Part shown: positions 26,878 through 35,912 of the stretch, in pieces
Layout: every line of letters begins with the position of its first letter
How positions within the stretch are numbered: the first letter of the stretch is position 1
Assembly: GCF_017874215.1 (NCBI RefSeq)
Contig: NZ_JAGGLB010000041.1
Location: 1 to 64,000, forward strand
Direction: 5' to 3'
From: Paenibacillus eucommiae
GTDB taxonomy: Bacteria > Bacillota > Bacilli > Paenibacillales > NBRC-103111
DNA length: 64,000 bases
Made by a program: the position numbers and the translations under genes
Notes under the pieces: generated by a model
Told to the model about the DNA's origin: nothing
What the model saw: the letters and a program-made list of their open reading frames with translations, nothing else
Database searches by the model: none

Positions 26878-27873
26878 TTATTCAGCTCGCAGCCAGCCTG
26901 CAATATCTTTGGCAAAGTAGGTCAGAATAATGTCTGCTCCCGCCCTTTTAAAACCAAGCATCGTTTCCATCACTATAGCCTGCTCATTGACCCAGCCCTG
27001 AATAGCCGCTGCTTTTACCATGGAATATTCAGCACTCACATTATAGGCTACAACCGGCAGGTCAAAATTTTCCTTCAGCATTCGAATGATATCCATATAG
27101 GCGAGTGCGGGCTTGACCATTAGGAAATCCGCTCCCTCGAGAACATCATTCTCGGCTTCACGCATTGCTTCCCGGGCATTAGCAGGATCCATTTGATAGG
27201 TTTTGCGGTCTCCGAACTGTGGGGAGGAATGAACCGCATCGCGGAAAGGTCCATAATAAGCCGACGAATATTTGACCGAATACGCCATAACCGGCACTTG
27301 CTCATACCCTGCTTCGTCCAAACCCGAACGGATCGCGTGTACATAGCCGTCCATCATATTAGAAGGGGCAATAATATCAGCACCTGCTTTGGCTTGAGAG
27401 ATCGCTGTTTGAACCAAAAGCTCAAGGGAAGCATCATTGGCAACGTCTGCTTGTCCGGTTACAGGATGGTGGTGGATGACACCGCAGTGTCCTGTATCGG
27501 TAAATTGGCACAGACAGGTATCGGCAATGACAAGCAGGTTCGGATTCCACTGCTTAATAAGCCGGGTGGCTTGCTGCACAATTCCATCTTCAGCAAAGGC
27601 TGAAGTGCCTTCCGCATCCTTATGCTCAGGCACGCCGAACAGCAAAATAGCCTGTAGGCCTAGTCCTGTAATTTCTTTTATCTCTTCTTCAAGCCGGTCA
27701 AGAGAAAAATGGTAGACTCCTGGCATCGATTCAATTTCATGCTTAATATTGTGACCGAACGTAACAAAAATCGGCTGTACCAAATCATGAACGGACAAGC
27801 TGTTTTCCCTCACTAAATTGCGGATAGCTGCAGTTCCGCGCAAGCGGCGGTTGCGTACGACAGGAAAACTCAT
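26878..27873 (-). CDS. hemB: Porphobilinogen synthase (ALA dehydratase) HemB
   Basis: A 331-residue enzyme that condenses two 5-aminolevulinate molecules. The zinc-binding cysteine segment [14 protein letters not shown] identifies the zinc-dependent type. Schiff-base lysine regions [18 protein letters not shown] and [14 protein letters not shown] are present. It follows the CobA-HemD gene after about 100 bases that contain repeated GATTAAGA-like AT-rich sequence. Confidence 0.97.
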   Translation of the reverse strand: MSFPVVRNRRLRGTAAIRNLVRENSLSVHDLVQPIFVTFGHNIKHEIESMPGVYHFSLDRLEEEIKEITGLGLQAILLFGVPEHKDAEGTSAFAEDGIVQQATRLIKQWNPNLLVIADTCLCQFTDTGHCGVIHHHPVTGQADVANDASLELLVQTAISQAKAGADIIAPSNMMDGYVHAIRSGLDEAGYEQVPVMAYSVKYSSAYYGPFRDAVHSSPQFGDRKTYQMDPANAREAMREAENDVLEGADFLMVKPALAYMDIIRMLKENFDLPVVAYNVSAEYSMVKAAAIQGWVNEQAIVMETMLGFKRAGADIILTYFAKDIAGWLRAE

Positions 27874-27970
27874 ACAAATCCCCTCCTTAGATTTTCTGTA
27901 GTAAAGCGATTAAGAGCATTAAGAGCGATTAGGAATGTTTAAAAACGATTAAGAACAATTAAGATCTTGG

Positions 27971-29572
27971 TCAGGAAACCGGAAAACTCCCATCTCCCGC
28001 ATTTCCCGACAAGCTTTCAGCTAAAGAAGCAATAGTCGCTTCCTTGGCCATATAAGTAATAGGCAAACCTAATGATTGCAGGGTGTGTGCGGTTCTGGGA
28101 CCGATGCAGGCTATTTCCACGCCTTTCAGCAGACTGACCGGATCTTCGACCCCAAGACGGGTAAGCGCATCGATCAGGTTGGTGACGGTCGAGGAGCTGG
28201 TAAAAGTTACGATATGAATCCCCCCGCTAAGCAGCAGTTCTACGACTTCCGTCCCGTCCTCAATTTCCAGCACATTTTCATATACATCCACTTTCGTTAC
28301 GATAAGACCAAGCTCAGTAAGTCTTCTAGGCAAGTAATCACGGGCGATATCAGCAGTTGGCAGTAGAACCCGCTCCCCCAGCTTAAGCTCTGGCTCAATA
28401 GCGTCCAGCAAATCTTCAGCCTGAAATTTAGCTGGAATTATGTCTGAAATCAAGCCACGATCAAGAAGCGCCTCAGCGGTTTTGGGGCCAACAGCGACAA
28501 TACGTGCTTTCATCAATCTGCGAATATCCAGCCCGAGCTCTCTTAATCTGCGAAAGAAAAACTCCACACCATTTACACTGGTGAAAATAACCCAATCATA
28601 ACCCTCAAGCTCCCCCATTGCCTTATCCAAGGAACGGAGTGTTTCAGCCTCACTTGGAGTTTGCAGCCGGATGACCGGGAATTCCACGGGCTCTCCACCC
28701 ATCTCGTCGATCAACTCCACGAGCTCACTAGCTTGGCTTCTAGCCCTAGTAACAAGCACCCTTCGTCCGAAAAGCGGCTTCTTCTCGATCCAGGCGAGCT
28801 TCTCCCGAAGCTTTACCACCTCACCGACGATGATCACGGCAGGTGATTGAAAGTTCGCTTGCTTCACCTTCTCTGAAATATTCTCCAGCGTTCCGGTGAT
28901 CGTAGCCTGCTCCGTCCATGTCCCCCAGCGCACTAACGCTACAGGCATCTGCGGAGATTTGCCGCAGCGGATCAGTTCCCGGCTAATTTGCTCCAGATTG
29001 GCTACGCCCATCAGAAACACCATCGTACCGATGGCTTTCGCCAAATGTTCCCAATCCAGCTTGGAATACGTTTTATTCGGATACTCATGACCGGTCACAA
29101 TAGCTACCGATGATGTAAAATCGCGGTGTGTAACCGGGATACCTGCATAGGCAGGTACGGCGATGGCGGATGTGATCCCAGGAATAATCTCATAGGTAAC
29201 GCCATGCTCGGCAAGCAGCTCGGCTTCCTCGCCAACCCGGCCGAATATGCTCGGGTCGCCTCCCTTGAGCCGCGTTACAATCTTGCCCTGAATCGCCAAA
29301 TCAACCAGCAACTGGTTGATTTCTTCTTGCCTCAGCATATGTTTATCCGGCAGCTTGCCTACAAAAACAAGCTCAGCTCCCGGTTGTCGATATTTTAAAA
29401 GCCGCGGACTCGCTAAGCGGTCATAGACGATAACATCGGCTTTGCCGATAGCTTCCATTCCACGTATCGTTATAAGCTTTGGATCCCCCGGGCCAGCTCC
29501 AACGAGGAATACCTTCCCTTGCTTCGCTTGGTTTTCCTGTTTCACTTGTTTCTCTTGTTTTTCTTGATCCAC
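27971..29572 (-). CDS. cobA-hemD: Fused uroporphyrinogen-III methyltransferase and uroporphyrinogen-III synthase (CobA-HemD)
   Basis: A 533-residue fusion. Residues about 19-265 are a SUMT methyltransferase (VFLVGAGPGDPKLITIRG, YDRLASPRLL, RLKGGDPSIFGRVGEEA, ITSAIAVPAYAGIPVTHR). Residues about 270-525 are HemD (RRVLVTRARSQASELVELI, VIFTSVNGVEFFF). HemD closes hydroxymethylbilane to uroporphyrinogen III, and SUMT methylates it towards siroheme and B12. A short Lys/Gln-rich repeat (EKQEKQVKQENQAKQ) leads the protein. The fusion occurs in clostridia and Paenibacillus, while B. subtilis HemD is separate. It lies 8 bases after hemC. Confidence 0.94.
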   Translation of the reverse strand: MDQEKQEKQVKQENQAKQGKVFLVGAGPGDPKLITIRGMEAIGKADVIVYDRLASPRLLKYRQPGAELVFVGKLPDKHMLRQEEINQLLVDLAIQGKIVTRLKGGDPSIFGRVGEEAELLAEHGVTYEIIPGITSAIAVPAYAGIPVTHRDFTSSVAIVTGHEYPNKTYSKLDWEHLAKAIGTMVFLMGVANLEQISRELIRCGKSPQMPVALVRWGTWTEQATITGTLENISEKVKQANFQSPAVIIVGEVVKLREKLAWIEKKPLFGRRVLVTRARSQASELVELIDEMGGEPVEFPVIRLQTPSEAETLRSLDKAMGELEGYDWVIFTSVNGVEFFFRRLRELGLDIRRLMKARIVAVGPKTAEALLDRGLISDIIPAKFQAEDLLDAIEPELKLGERVLLPTADIARDYLPRRLTELGLIVTKVDVYENVLEIEDGTEVVELLLSGGIHIVTFTSSSTVTNLIDALTRLGVEDPVSLLKGVEIACIGPRTAHTLQSLGLPITYMAKEATIASLAESLSGNAGDGSFPVS

Positions 29573-29580
29573 TTAAAAGC

Positions 29581-30525
29581 TCACTCCCTAACCGCAGCCA
29601 ATATTCGATCTGCGCCACGGGCGATCAATTGGTCTGCTACGAGCAATCCCAGCGCCTCTGGATCCGTACCGGACGCTGACTCCTTGAGTACCTCTTGGCC
29701 GTCCGGCGAGCCAACCATGCCGGTCAAGGTCAGCAGCGGCCGTCCGCCGCTGCTCTCGGCGCTTACGCTTGCGAATGCGCCGAGAGGCACCTGGCAGCCC
29801 CCCTGGAGCCTGCCAAGAAAGCTTCGCTCCGCTCGTACCGCGAGCGCAGTAGATGCATCCTGGAACCTGCTCAGCAGGTCCAGCATAAAGGCGTCGCCGC
29901 CCCGGCACTCGATGCACAGCGCTCCCTGGCCTACGGCCGGGAGGCAGATCTCGGGCGGCAAGTACGCACTGATGCGATCCTGCCAGCCCAGCCGGTGGAG
30001 ACCGGCAGCGGCCAGCAGAATCGCATCGAAGTCTTCCGCTTCAAGCTTGCGCAGCCTTGAATCGATGTTGCCCCGGATCGACTCGATGCGCAGATCCGGG
30101 CGGTAGTGCTGCATCTGGCTGGCGCGGCGCAGCGAGCTGGTGCCTACGAGAGCGCCCTGCGGCAGCTCGTCCAGAGAGCGGTGCCCGCGCGTAATGATGC
30201 AGTCGCGCGCATCCTCGCGGATCGGCACCGCTCCAACAACAAGCCCTTCAGGTAGCTCGAAGGGCATGTCCTTCATACTATGGACGGCCATATCGATTTC
30301 CCCGTCCAGCAGACCCTGTTCGAGCTCTTTCACGAACAGTCCCTTGCCTCCGACCTTGGACAGCGTTACGTCAAGAATCCGATCGCCTTTGGTTATGATC
30401 TTCTTAATCTCGAAATTGCATCCAAGTCCATGTTCATCGCTAATGCGCTGCAACTGCTCGACTACTTGCTCCGTCTGGCCTAATGCGAGCGTACTTTGTC
30501 TCGTTCCAACTATGATCGTTTTCAT
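29581..30525 (-). CDS. hemC: Hydroxymethylbilane synthase HemC
   Basis: A 314-residue porphobilinogen deaminase polymerising four porphobilinogens. Motifs: GTRQSTLALGQTEQVVEQL at the N-terminus, HSMKDMPFELPEGL, GTSSLRRASQM, and the dipyrromethane-cofactor cysteine in LQGGCQVPLGAFA. The reading frame is intact. The base composition of about 29.69-30.26 kb is visibly richer in G+C than its neighbours, and long open frames appear on other strands only for that reason. Confidence 0.96.
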   Translation of the reverse strand: MKTIIVGTRQSTLALGQTEQVVEQLQRISDEHGLGCNFEIKKIITKGDRILDVTLSKVGGKGLFVKELEQGLLDGEIDMAVHSMKDMPFELPEGLVVGAVPIREDARDCIITRGHRSLDELPQGALVGTSSLRRASQMQHYRPDLRIESIRGNIDSRLRKLEAEDFDAILLAAAGLHRLGWQDRISAYLPPEICLPAVGQGALCIECRGGDAFMLDLLSRFQDASTALAVRAERSFLGRLQGGCQVPLGAFASVSAESSGGRPLLTLTGMVGSPDGQEVLKESASGTDPEALGLLVADQLIARGADRILAAVRE

Positions 30526-30623
30526 TCTTTAGTTCCCCCTACCTGAACGTTCATAACTCAGCTGGCAAAAGCAGCAGCAATCCACCGCTCACCGCTTCTC
30601 ACCCGCAAAGCCATCTAAGCAAA

Positions 30624-31265
30624 CTATGTCGAATCCTGCTCGAAAGAATCGAGCTTCTCTTGCCTCCAAGCAGTAAAGGTTCCGTTGCGGATTTTTTCAA
30701 GCACGTCCCAGTCCAGCATTTGCTTAAATATCGTTTGCCTGCTCTGTCTATCCTTGACCGTATCTTGCACCTTCAAACGCATTTCACTCAAGAAATCCAA
30801 ATATATCTCGTACTCCTGACCATAAGCAGACTCCAGCTCCGCAGCTATACGACGCGCAGTACCAGGACTGGCTCCTCCTGTAGACACCGAGAGAGTTAAC
30901 TTTCCCCGACGGACTACAGAGGGAACAATAAAACTGCTTAACTCAGGCTGATCTACCACATTAACCCATATGCCTTCCTTACTGGCATCCTGAGCAATTT
31001 GCTTATTCACATGGGCAAGATCTGTCGCAGCGATAACAAGTGAAAACCCTTGTATATCCTCAGAATCATAAATTCTCCTATGCAAAACTAGCTCCCCGCT
31101 GCTTCCTTTTGCCTCTATTGCTGCAGTAAAGTCAGGACTGACAACGGTTATAGCTGCACCAGCAACCAACAGTGAACCTATCTTACGTTCAGCTACCAGG
31201 CCGCCGCCCACTATTAGACATTTCCTAGCTTTGAGATCAAGCATAAGTGGATAATAGAGCTTCAT
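30624..31265 (-). CDS. Precorrin-2 dehydrogenase / sirohydrochlorin synthase (CysG N-terminal type)
   Basis: A 213-residue protein like the N-terminal part of CysG and like Met8p. NAD-binding CLIVGGGLVAERKI is near residue 18, followed by FIVPSVVRRGKLTLSVSTGGASPG and the helical dimerisation tail. It oxidises precorrin-2 from the CobA half of the fusion to sirohydrochlorin. I chose ATG 31265, 5 bases after the hemX stop with GGATG upstream; an ATG at 31286 overlapping hemX is an alternative. The final siroheme ferrochelatase is not obvious in the window. Confidence 0.9.
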   Translation of the reverse strand: MKLYYPLMLDLKARKCLIVGGGLVAERKIGSLLVAGAAITVVSPDFTAAIEAKGSSGELVLHRRIYDSEDIQGFSLVIAATDLAHVNKQIAQDASKEGIWVNVVDQPELSSFIVPSVVRRGKLTLSVSTGGASPGTARRIAAELESAYGQEYEIYLDFLSEMRLKVQDTVKDRQSRQTIFKQMLDWDVLEKIRNGTFTAWRQEKLDSFEQDST

Positions 31266-31270
31266 CAAAA

Positions 31271-32101
31271 TCACATCCAAATCCATTGGTGAAAGCCTGA
31301 AACCAGATTGGAAACGACAAAATTGATCACTACAATTACAAAAGCCGCCAAATTCCACGCTGCCAGCTTTTTCCCCGCCACACGCTGAGAGTGATACTGT
31401 AATAAATAGAAAGCATAAGCAGCTAGCACAAAAAAAGAATTTACAACTTTAGGATCAAATAATAAATTAATATTTCCTTCCAGGGTTATCCAAACGATGC
31501 CGAGCGTCAAAGCCAGCAGCAGTAAGGGCGCTCCAATAATAACAGCCATATATGTATAACGCTCTATCTTCTCTAGTGATGGTAGACGCATCATAGTTTG
31601 GGAAAACTGTTTTTCCTTCAGCTTACGATGAAGAAATAAATACATCAAGGAGAAAATGGCCGCCACCGTAAATGCTGCATAGCTTCCTATTGCAAGTGTA
31701 ATATGAATAAATAAAAGCTCATCGTTGATATCCCAGCCTTGTATAGTGGGCGCCACATTCGGATTGCCAAAAACGTTCAAAGCAAATACAGCAAAACCAA
31801 TTAAATTGACAAGAAACAAAAATAGCTCAATCCGAAAAAAACGATGTACGACTAGCGAGATGCCAATGAGCAGCCACGTAAATAAAAATAGTACCTCGAA
31901 TCTGGAAAAAGCCCAATCTGTTAAATGTCCATACATATTCATAGCTACATATACGGTTTGTAAAACCCATACAAATGAAAGCAGCCCCGTCCCCATCCGT
32001 TTCGCGCTCCGATTCGCTCTAGCAAAATCAGAGAAATAAAACAGTAGGCTCAGGGCATAAATATAAATCATTGCATCATATAACCAACCTTGAGTTACCA
32101 T
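31271..32101 (-). CDS. hemX: HemX / CcsA-like cytochrome c assembly membrane protein
   Basis: A 276-residue protein with about eight transmembrane helices and the CcsA/ResC/HemX-type core (PTIQGWDINDELLFIHITLAIGSY in outline). In Bacillus, HemX is a membrane protein that lowers HemA levels. It lies between hemA and the siroheme gene, as hemX does in B. subtilis. A role in heme handling for cytochrome c is the alternative. Confidence 0.88.
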   Translation of the reverse strand: MVTQGWLYDAMIYIYALSLLFYFSDFARANRSAKRMGTGLLSFVWVLQTVYVAMNMYGHLTDWAFSRFEVLFLFTWLLIGISLVVHRFFRIELFLFLVNLIGFAVFALNVFGNPNVAPTIQGWDINDELLFIHITLAIGSYAAFTVAAIFSLMYLFLHRKLKEKQFSQTMMRLPSLEKIERYTYMAVIIGAPLLLLALTLGIVWITLEGNINLLFDPKVVNSFFVLAAYAFYLLQYHSQRVAGKKLAAWNLAAFVIVVINFVVSNLVSGFHQWIWM

Positions 32102-32129
32102 GGCACCTCTCCTAAACGGATTTCGGAGA

Positions 32130-33536
32130 CTACGGACGCGCTAAAGCGTCTACTCGTTTCAGTGCGAACACAGGCAGCAGCTCATCGAGATTACGCGCCT
32201 GTTCCGAAGGCTGCTCCGAGGTCTTAGCTTCAGCTGCGAGCAGCTCGGCAGCATTTAGCTGCTGCTCAAGCACATCTTCAAGCGCAAACACTTTGGTAAA
32301 ATGCTTCAAGGCTTCATCTCCGTGACGCTCTCCTGCCATTTCCTTAATGCGCAGAATCGGATCACGAAGCATTTGATTCACCATACTTTTTGTTAATTTA
32401 CGAATGAGCACAATCTCCCGATCTTCTAATTCAGGAAGCTTCTTGAGCAAGCTTTCCATCGTTTCCTCGTGCATTTGATTCGCCTTGGTTTGAAGAGCCT
32501 GTATAACAGGACTTACCCCCAATGTCTTCGTCCATTGCTCAAACAGAGTCATTTCCACTTGGATCATCTCTTCTATTTTAGCTGCCTCTTTCCGTCTTTC
32601 CTGCAAATGATTAGCAACAATAGCTTCCAGATCATCAATATCATATAAAAAAACATTGGATAAATCACTAATTTGCGGATCCAAATCACGAGGCACCGCA
32701 ATATCCATCATAAATAATGGACGTGATTTCCGTTTTTGCAAAATCGGCTGCAGCTGATCACGTGTCAGCACATACCCTGGTGCGCCTGTGGAGCTGATGA
32801 CAATATCAGCCTCTTCTAGTCTTTCCAGCATCTGCTCCGAAGAACAGGGAATTCCGTTAAATTTCTTGGCCAGCTCAACAGCCCGCTCATACGTACGATT
32901 TACTACAATGACTTTACTTGCTCCATTTGCATACAGGTGCTTGACGGTTAGCTCGCTCATCTTGCCAGCGCCAATAATCATAACCGTTTTTCCGACATAA
33001 ACCCCGAAAATCCGCTTGCCCAGCTCCACTGCAGCGTAGCTTACAGATACCGGATTTTCTCCAATACCCGTTTCCGAATGAGCTTTCTTAGCCAGCGTAA
33101 TGGCTTGTTTGAACAAGGTATTGAAAAAAGTACCGGTTGCTTTCAAAGATTGTGACAATAAAAAAGCGTCCCTTATTTGCCCCAAAATTTGTGTTTCACC
33201 GATTACCATTGAATCCAATCCACTTGTCACACGGAATAAATGCTCGATTGCCTTCTCATGCTCATACATATATAAATGCTTCGAAAATTCTTCCTTCGGT
33301 ATGCCAAACCAGCTTTGAATAAAGCCTGGAATATAGTGCTTGCATAAATTTTCACGATCTACTACAGCATATATTTCTGTCCGATTGCAGGTGCCGACAA
33401 TGACACATTCCAATATGCTCTTCGTTTCCTTTAGCTTCGATAAAGCTAGCGGAAGGTCCTGTTCGGAGAATGTGAACCGCTCTCTGATTTCAACGGGAGC
33501 CGTGCGATAATTCAACCCAACAACTACTATGTGCAT
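32130..33536 (-). CDS. hemA: Glutamyl-tRNA reductase HemA
   Basis: A 468-residue NADPH-dependent enzyme, the first committed step of C5-pathway heme synthesis. The N-terminus reads HIVVVGLNYRTAPVEIRE. The catalytic cysteine is Cys50 in VGTCNRTEIYA, SGLDSMVIGETQILGQ follows, and the NADPH domain contains IIGAGKMSELTVKHL. A helical dimerisation tail ends the protein. I start at ATG 33536 with GGCAGGTG upstream. It opens the hemA-hemX-sirC-hemC-cobA/hemD-hemB series. Confidence 0.97.
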   Translation of the reverse strand: MHIVVVGLNYRTAPVEIRERFTFSEQDLPLALSKLKETKSILECVIVGTCNRTEIYAVVDRENLCKHYIPGFIQSWFGIPKEEFSKHLYMYEHEKAIEHLFRVTSGLDSMVIGETQILGQIRDAFLLSQSLKATGTFFNTLFKQAITLAKKAHSETGIGENPVSVSYAAVELGKRIFGVYVGKTVMIIGAGKMSELTVKHLYANGASKVIVVNRTYERAVELAKKFNGIPCSSEQMLERLEEADIVISSTGAPGYVLTRDQLQPILQKRKSRPLFMMDIAVPRDLDPQISDLSNVFLYDIDDLEAIVANHLQERRKEAAKIEEMIQVEMTLFEQWTKTLGVSPVIQALQTKANQMHEETMESLLKKLPELEDREIVLIRKLTKSMVNQMLRDPILRIKEMAGERHGDEALKHFTKVFALEDVLEQQLNAAELLAAEAKTSEQPSEQARNLDELLPVFALKRVDALARP

Positions 33537-33689
33537 GAAGTACACCTGCCTTTCTGTAATTTCTTTTTTCATTATAGCACAGCAAAACAAGCAATCCGAC
33601 ATAATATTTGAATAATTTATGAATTGCTGTTTCAACCTTATGACTTAGTTTTCTCCTGCTTCTCCATGAATATACTTCTAACCACAAGC

Positions 33690-34226
33690 TTATTGCAGCA
33701 GTTTTTTGCGAATCATTTCATCAATTGCCTCGTCCTGTTTAATTAGCTTGTTATTCTGGGAAGAAATGATGCTGCTCCCTGAGGACATCAACGCTTCATA
33801 AACATCGTACAGATCCTGGAACTGTGCTGAGGCTTCCTGAAGTGCTTGCTTCTCTTCCGCACGCAGCGGCCGGTTGCCTCCAACCTGCAGCCTGAGCACA
33901 TACTGCATCAGCTGATTCACGCTCAAGAGCGGCGCTAAGCGCTCTGTCCCTACTGCAAGCTGAAGCCTTTCATGCGTATACCCGGCAGAATAAAGAGACT
34001 GCTTGAGGCCATCCAGTCCTGCCGTATCCGCAGACTCACTGCTCTGATACAAATAACCGCCCAGCAGTTCCATCTGAAAAAGCGAAACCTGATATAAAAG
34101 ATGGGTAGCATCGCCACTTCCAGTTTTCGTATGAAATAGCTCCAGCAATTGAGACAGCGGCCAAAACAATAATACAAGCACCAGCGCATATACAGCCAAT
34201 TTCCCAGCCTGTCTTCTCTTCATCAT
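33690..34226 (-). CDS. Uncharacterised single-TM secreted or membrane protein
   Basis: A 178-residue protein not assigned to a family. It begins MMKRR, then a hydrophobic segment (about residues 8-28), then an extracytoplasmic, mainly helical region rich in Leu, Gln and Glu, ending in a charged tail EAIDEMIRKKLLQ. GGGGG lies just upstream of the tandem ATGs; a TTG start upstream is less likely. It lies between speD and hemA, transcribed in the same direction. Confidence 0.7.
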   Translation of the reverse strand: MMKRRQAGKLAVYALVLVLLFWPLSQLLELFHTKTGSGDATHLLYQVSLFQMELLGGYLYQSSESADTAGLDGLKQSLYSAGYTHERLQLAVGTERLAPLLSVNQLMQYVLRLQVGGNRPLRAEEKQALQEASAQFQDLYDVYEALMSSGSSIISSQNNKLIKQDEAIDEMIRKKLLQ

Positions 34227-34290
34227 CCAGCCCCCAGCCAATCAACTTGTCTAGCTGTATCATTGTATGGGGTCTGAAACAAACAAATAA

Positions 34291-34313
34291 CCACGGATTT
34301 CTCCGTGGCTACT
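34291..34313 (-). terminator. Rho-independent terminator after speD
   Basis: Minus strand CCACGGA/TCCGTGG stem with a GAAA-like loop, then TTATTTGTTTG, 20 bases past the speD stop. Confidence 0.7.
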
Positions 34314-34333
34314 TCTAATATCCGGTTTACTCT

Positions 34334-34735
34334 TTATTTCACAAGCTCTGCTTGCTTAATTTCAGGAGTTTCCACTTGCATTTCACCAACACCACGAACT
34401 AACTTCTTAGCATATACTTTCTCCGGCTTCAGTACGGACACCATAAAATCGATGGCGAGTTGAGGATCTACCGTCTCACCGCAGGTATAACAATCAAGTG
34501 CGGCAAAACCTCTCTCAGGGTAAGTATGAATGGAGAGATGACTCTCTGACAAAAGCACTAAAACTGTTGCTCCTTGTGGATCGAATTGTTTCGCTTGAAC
34601 TGATAACACGGTTGCTCCGCAAACTTCAGCAGCCTCTACCATTTGTGCCTGCAGCCATTCTGCGCTGTTCAGACGTTCAAAGTCTACACCCCAAGTATCT
34701 ACAGCAACATGTCTTCCGAAAGTTGAGTATTCCAT
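34334..34735 (-). CDS. speD: S-adenosylmethionine decarboxylase proenzyme SpeD
   Basis: A 133-residue prokaryotic class 1b enzyme giving decarboxylated SAM, the aminopropyl donor for spermidine. It self-cleaves between Glu64 and Ser65 in LLSESHLSIHTYPERGF, the serine becoming the pyruvoyl group. Catalytic CYTCG follows near residue 82. Start ATG 34735 with AAGGGGG upstream. The 5' region has a folded-looking leader (34802-34852). Confidence 0.96.
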   Translation of the reverse strand: MEYSTFGRHVAVDTWGVDFERLNSAEWLQAQMVEAAEVCGATVLSVQAKQFDPQGATVLVLLSESHLSIHTYPERGFAALDCYTCGETVDPQLAIDFMVSVLKPEKVYAKKLVRGVGEMQVETPEIKQAELVK

Positions 34736-34801
34736 CTTTCGGTTCCCCCTTCCTAGGAATAAAATGTTTGAAAAAAAATTTCATCCGCTAGGACCTACGT
34801 C

Positions 34802-34852
34802 ATTCACTTCCCGAGGGAATAATCTCTCGCAACATTAATGTCCTGAGTGAAT
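34802..34852 (-). promoter_or_regulatory. Structured-looking 5' leader of speD
   Basis: ATTCACT (34802-34808) pairs with AGTGAAT (34846-34852), enclosing a CGAG/CTCG hairpin (34812-34829) and an ACATTAATGT dyad. A TTGTC-AAC-GACAA dyad lies at 34870-34882. It lies about 70-115 bases upstream of speD on the minus strand. The remainder of the gap 34736-35150 is AT-rich with no gene that I can support. Confidence 0.45.
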
Positions 34853-35090
34853 CCTGGTTCCTATATTATTTGTCAACGACAATAAAAATAACATCTATTG
34901 ACCAGAAAAGCAATACTTTTTTTTCAATTGGATAAATTTTTCTTCTAAACTGGGCATTTGCCTATGATAGAAGTCATATACATAGAGGCCTTACAGCTGC
35001 CTCGGGTTCAAAAGCCTGTTTGCGAGATATTTATTGAGATAAATATAACGAACAAAGGACAGGACAGGCAGTGTGATGTTCTAGGGCAAA

Positions 35091-35124
35091 AAAAAGAGCC
35101 TTAAAAAAAGACTCTAAATCATTC
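35091..35124 (-). terminator. Rho-independent terminator after the gene at 35151
   Basis: Minus strand AGAGTCTT/AAGGCTCT stem (one G-T pair) followed by eight T. Confidence 0.8.
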
Positions 35125-35150
35125 CATTTTGCAAGATTGCGATATCCAAT

Positions 35151-35735
35151 TTATGCTTCAAGCGCGAATAGCCGCTGAGTAAGCTGCCCCAGACGTTCGT
35201 CAATTTGCTTAAGAATACCTTGGTCTTTCAGCAAATTACGCAGGTCCAAAAGACGGTTAATATGATGGTGAATACCCTCAATTTCCCGTTCTACTTCCTT
35301 GCGCTTGAACATTTGCTCCATTTGACCTAGCGTATCTTTATATTCATAGATGATGTTCTCATTTTGGCCTTTGGCTTCGACAATTTTAACTACCGCGCCG
35401 TGCTCATAGTAATAAACCATCGTGTAGGTGGTATAAATTCGATTGACGATTGCGCTTCCTTTGAATTCGGACACCGCTTTGCGCATAAGGTTTGCCAAAC
35501 GGGTATTGCTTAATCGACAGGATCCCTTGCATTCGTATTTGCCTGATTTCTGCTCAAATGAAAGAACAATCTCCTGACCCTCATCTTGAAAAACAACCTC
35601 TTGATTCCCATTTTCAAGAACTTTAATTTGTAAGGTCACTTGTTGATCAACGAACATTTGAATAAATCTGAACATTTCGGCTTCCGTTAACTGCAGGCAG
35701 GTTTTGACATATTCAGTCGCTAACCTATGTGCCAT
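35151..35735 (-). CDS. Conserved hypothetical protein of 194 residues
   Basis: A soluble protein with no signal peptide or TM segment. A beta-rich middle (VTLQIKVLENGNQEVVFQDEG in part) is followed by an alternating Glu/Lys helical C-terminus with coiled-coil character (about 135-194). One CxxxC-like pair (YECKGSC) occurs near residue 80. I start at ATG 35735 with GAGGG upstream. It has its own terminator and lies upstream of speD, downstream of engB. Function unknown. Confidence 0.75.
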   Translation of the reverse strand: MAHRLATEYVKTCLQLTEAEMFRFIQMFVDQQVTLQIKVLENGNQEVVFQDEGQEIVLSFEQKSGKYECKGSCRLSNTRLANLMRKAVSEFKGSAIVNRIYTTYTMVYYYEHGAVVKIVEAKGQNENIIYEYKDTLGQMEQMFKRKEVEREIEGIHHHINRLLDLRNLLKDQGILKQIDERLGQLTQRLFALEA

Positions 35736-35912
35736 AAAAATCCCTCGATTCTTTGTTTTCAAGCCATTGATACTACTCTGTTATTATTATACTACATCAA
35801 AGCTTAATATTCCTGCACACTTTTCATTGAAAATCAGGCAAAATTCAGAAAAATCCGCCGATAAGCCTTAATGCTTTAGCATTTCCCTATAAAAACTCCG
35901 TATCCCTGCTAT

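Noticed and set aside
29519-30532. Long frames on the opposite strand and other frames of hemC and cobA-hemD
   Set aside because: They are shadows caused by GC-rich codons; all recognisable motifs are on the minus strand.
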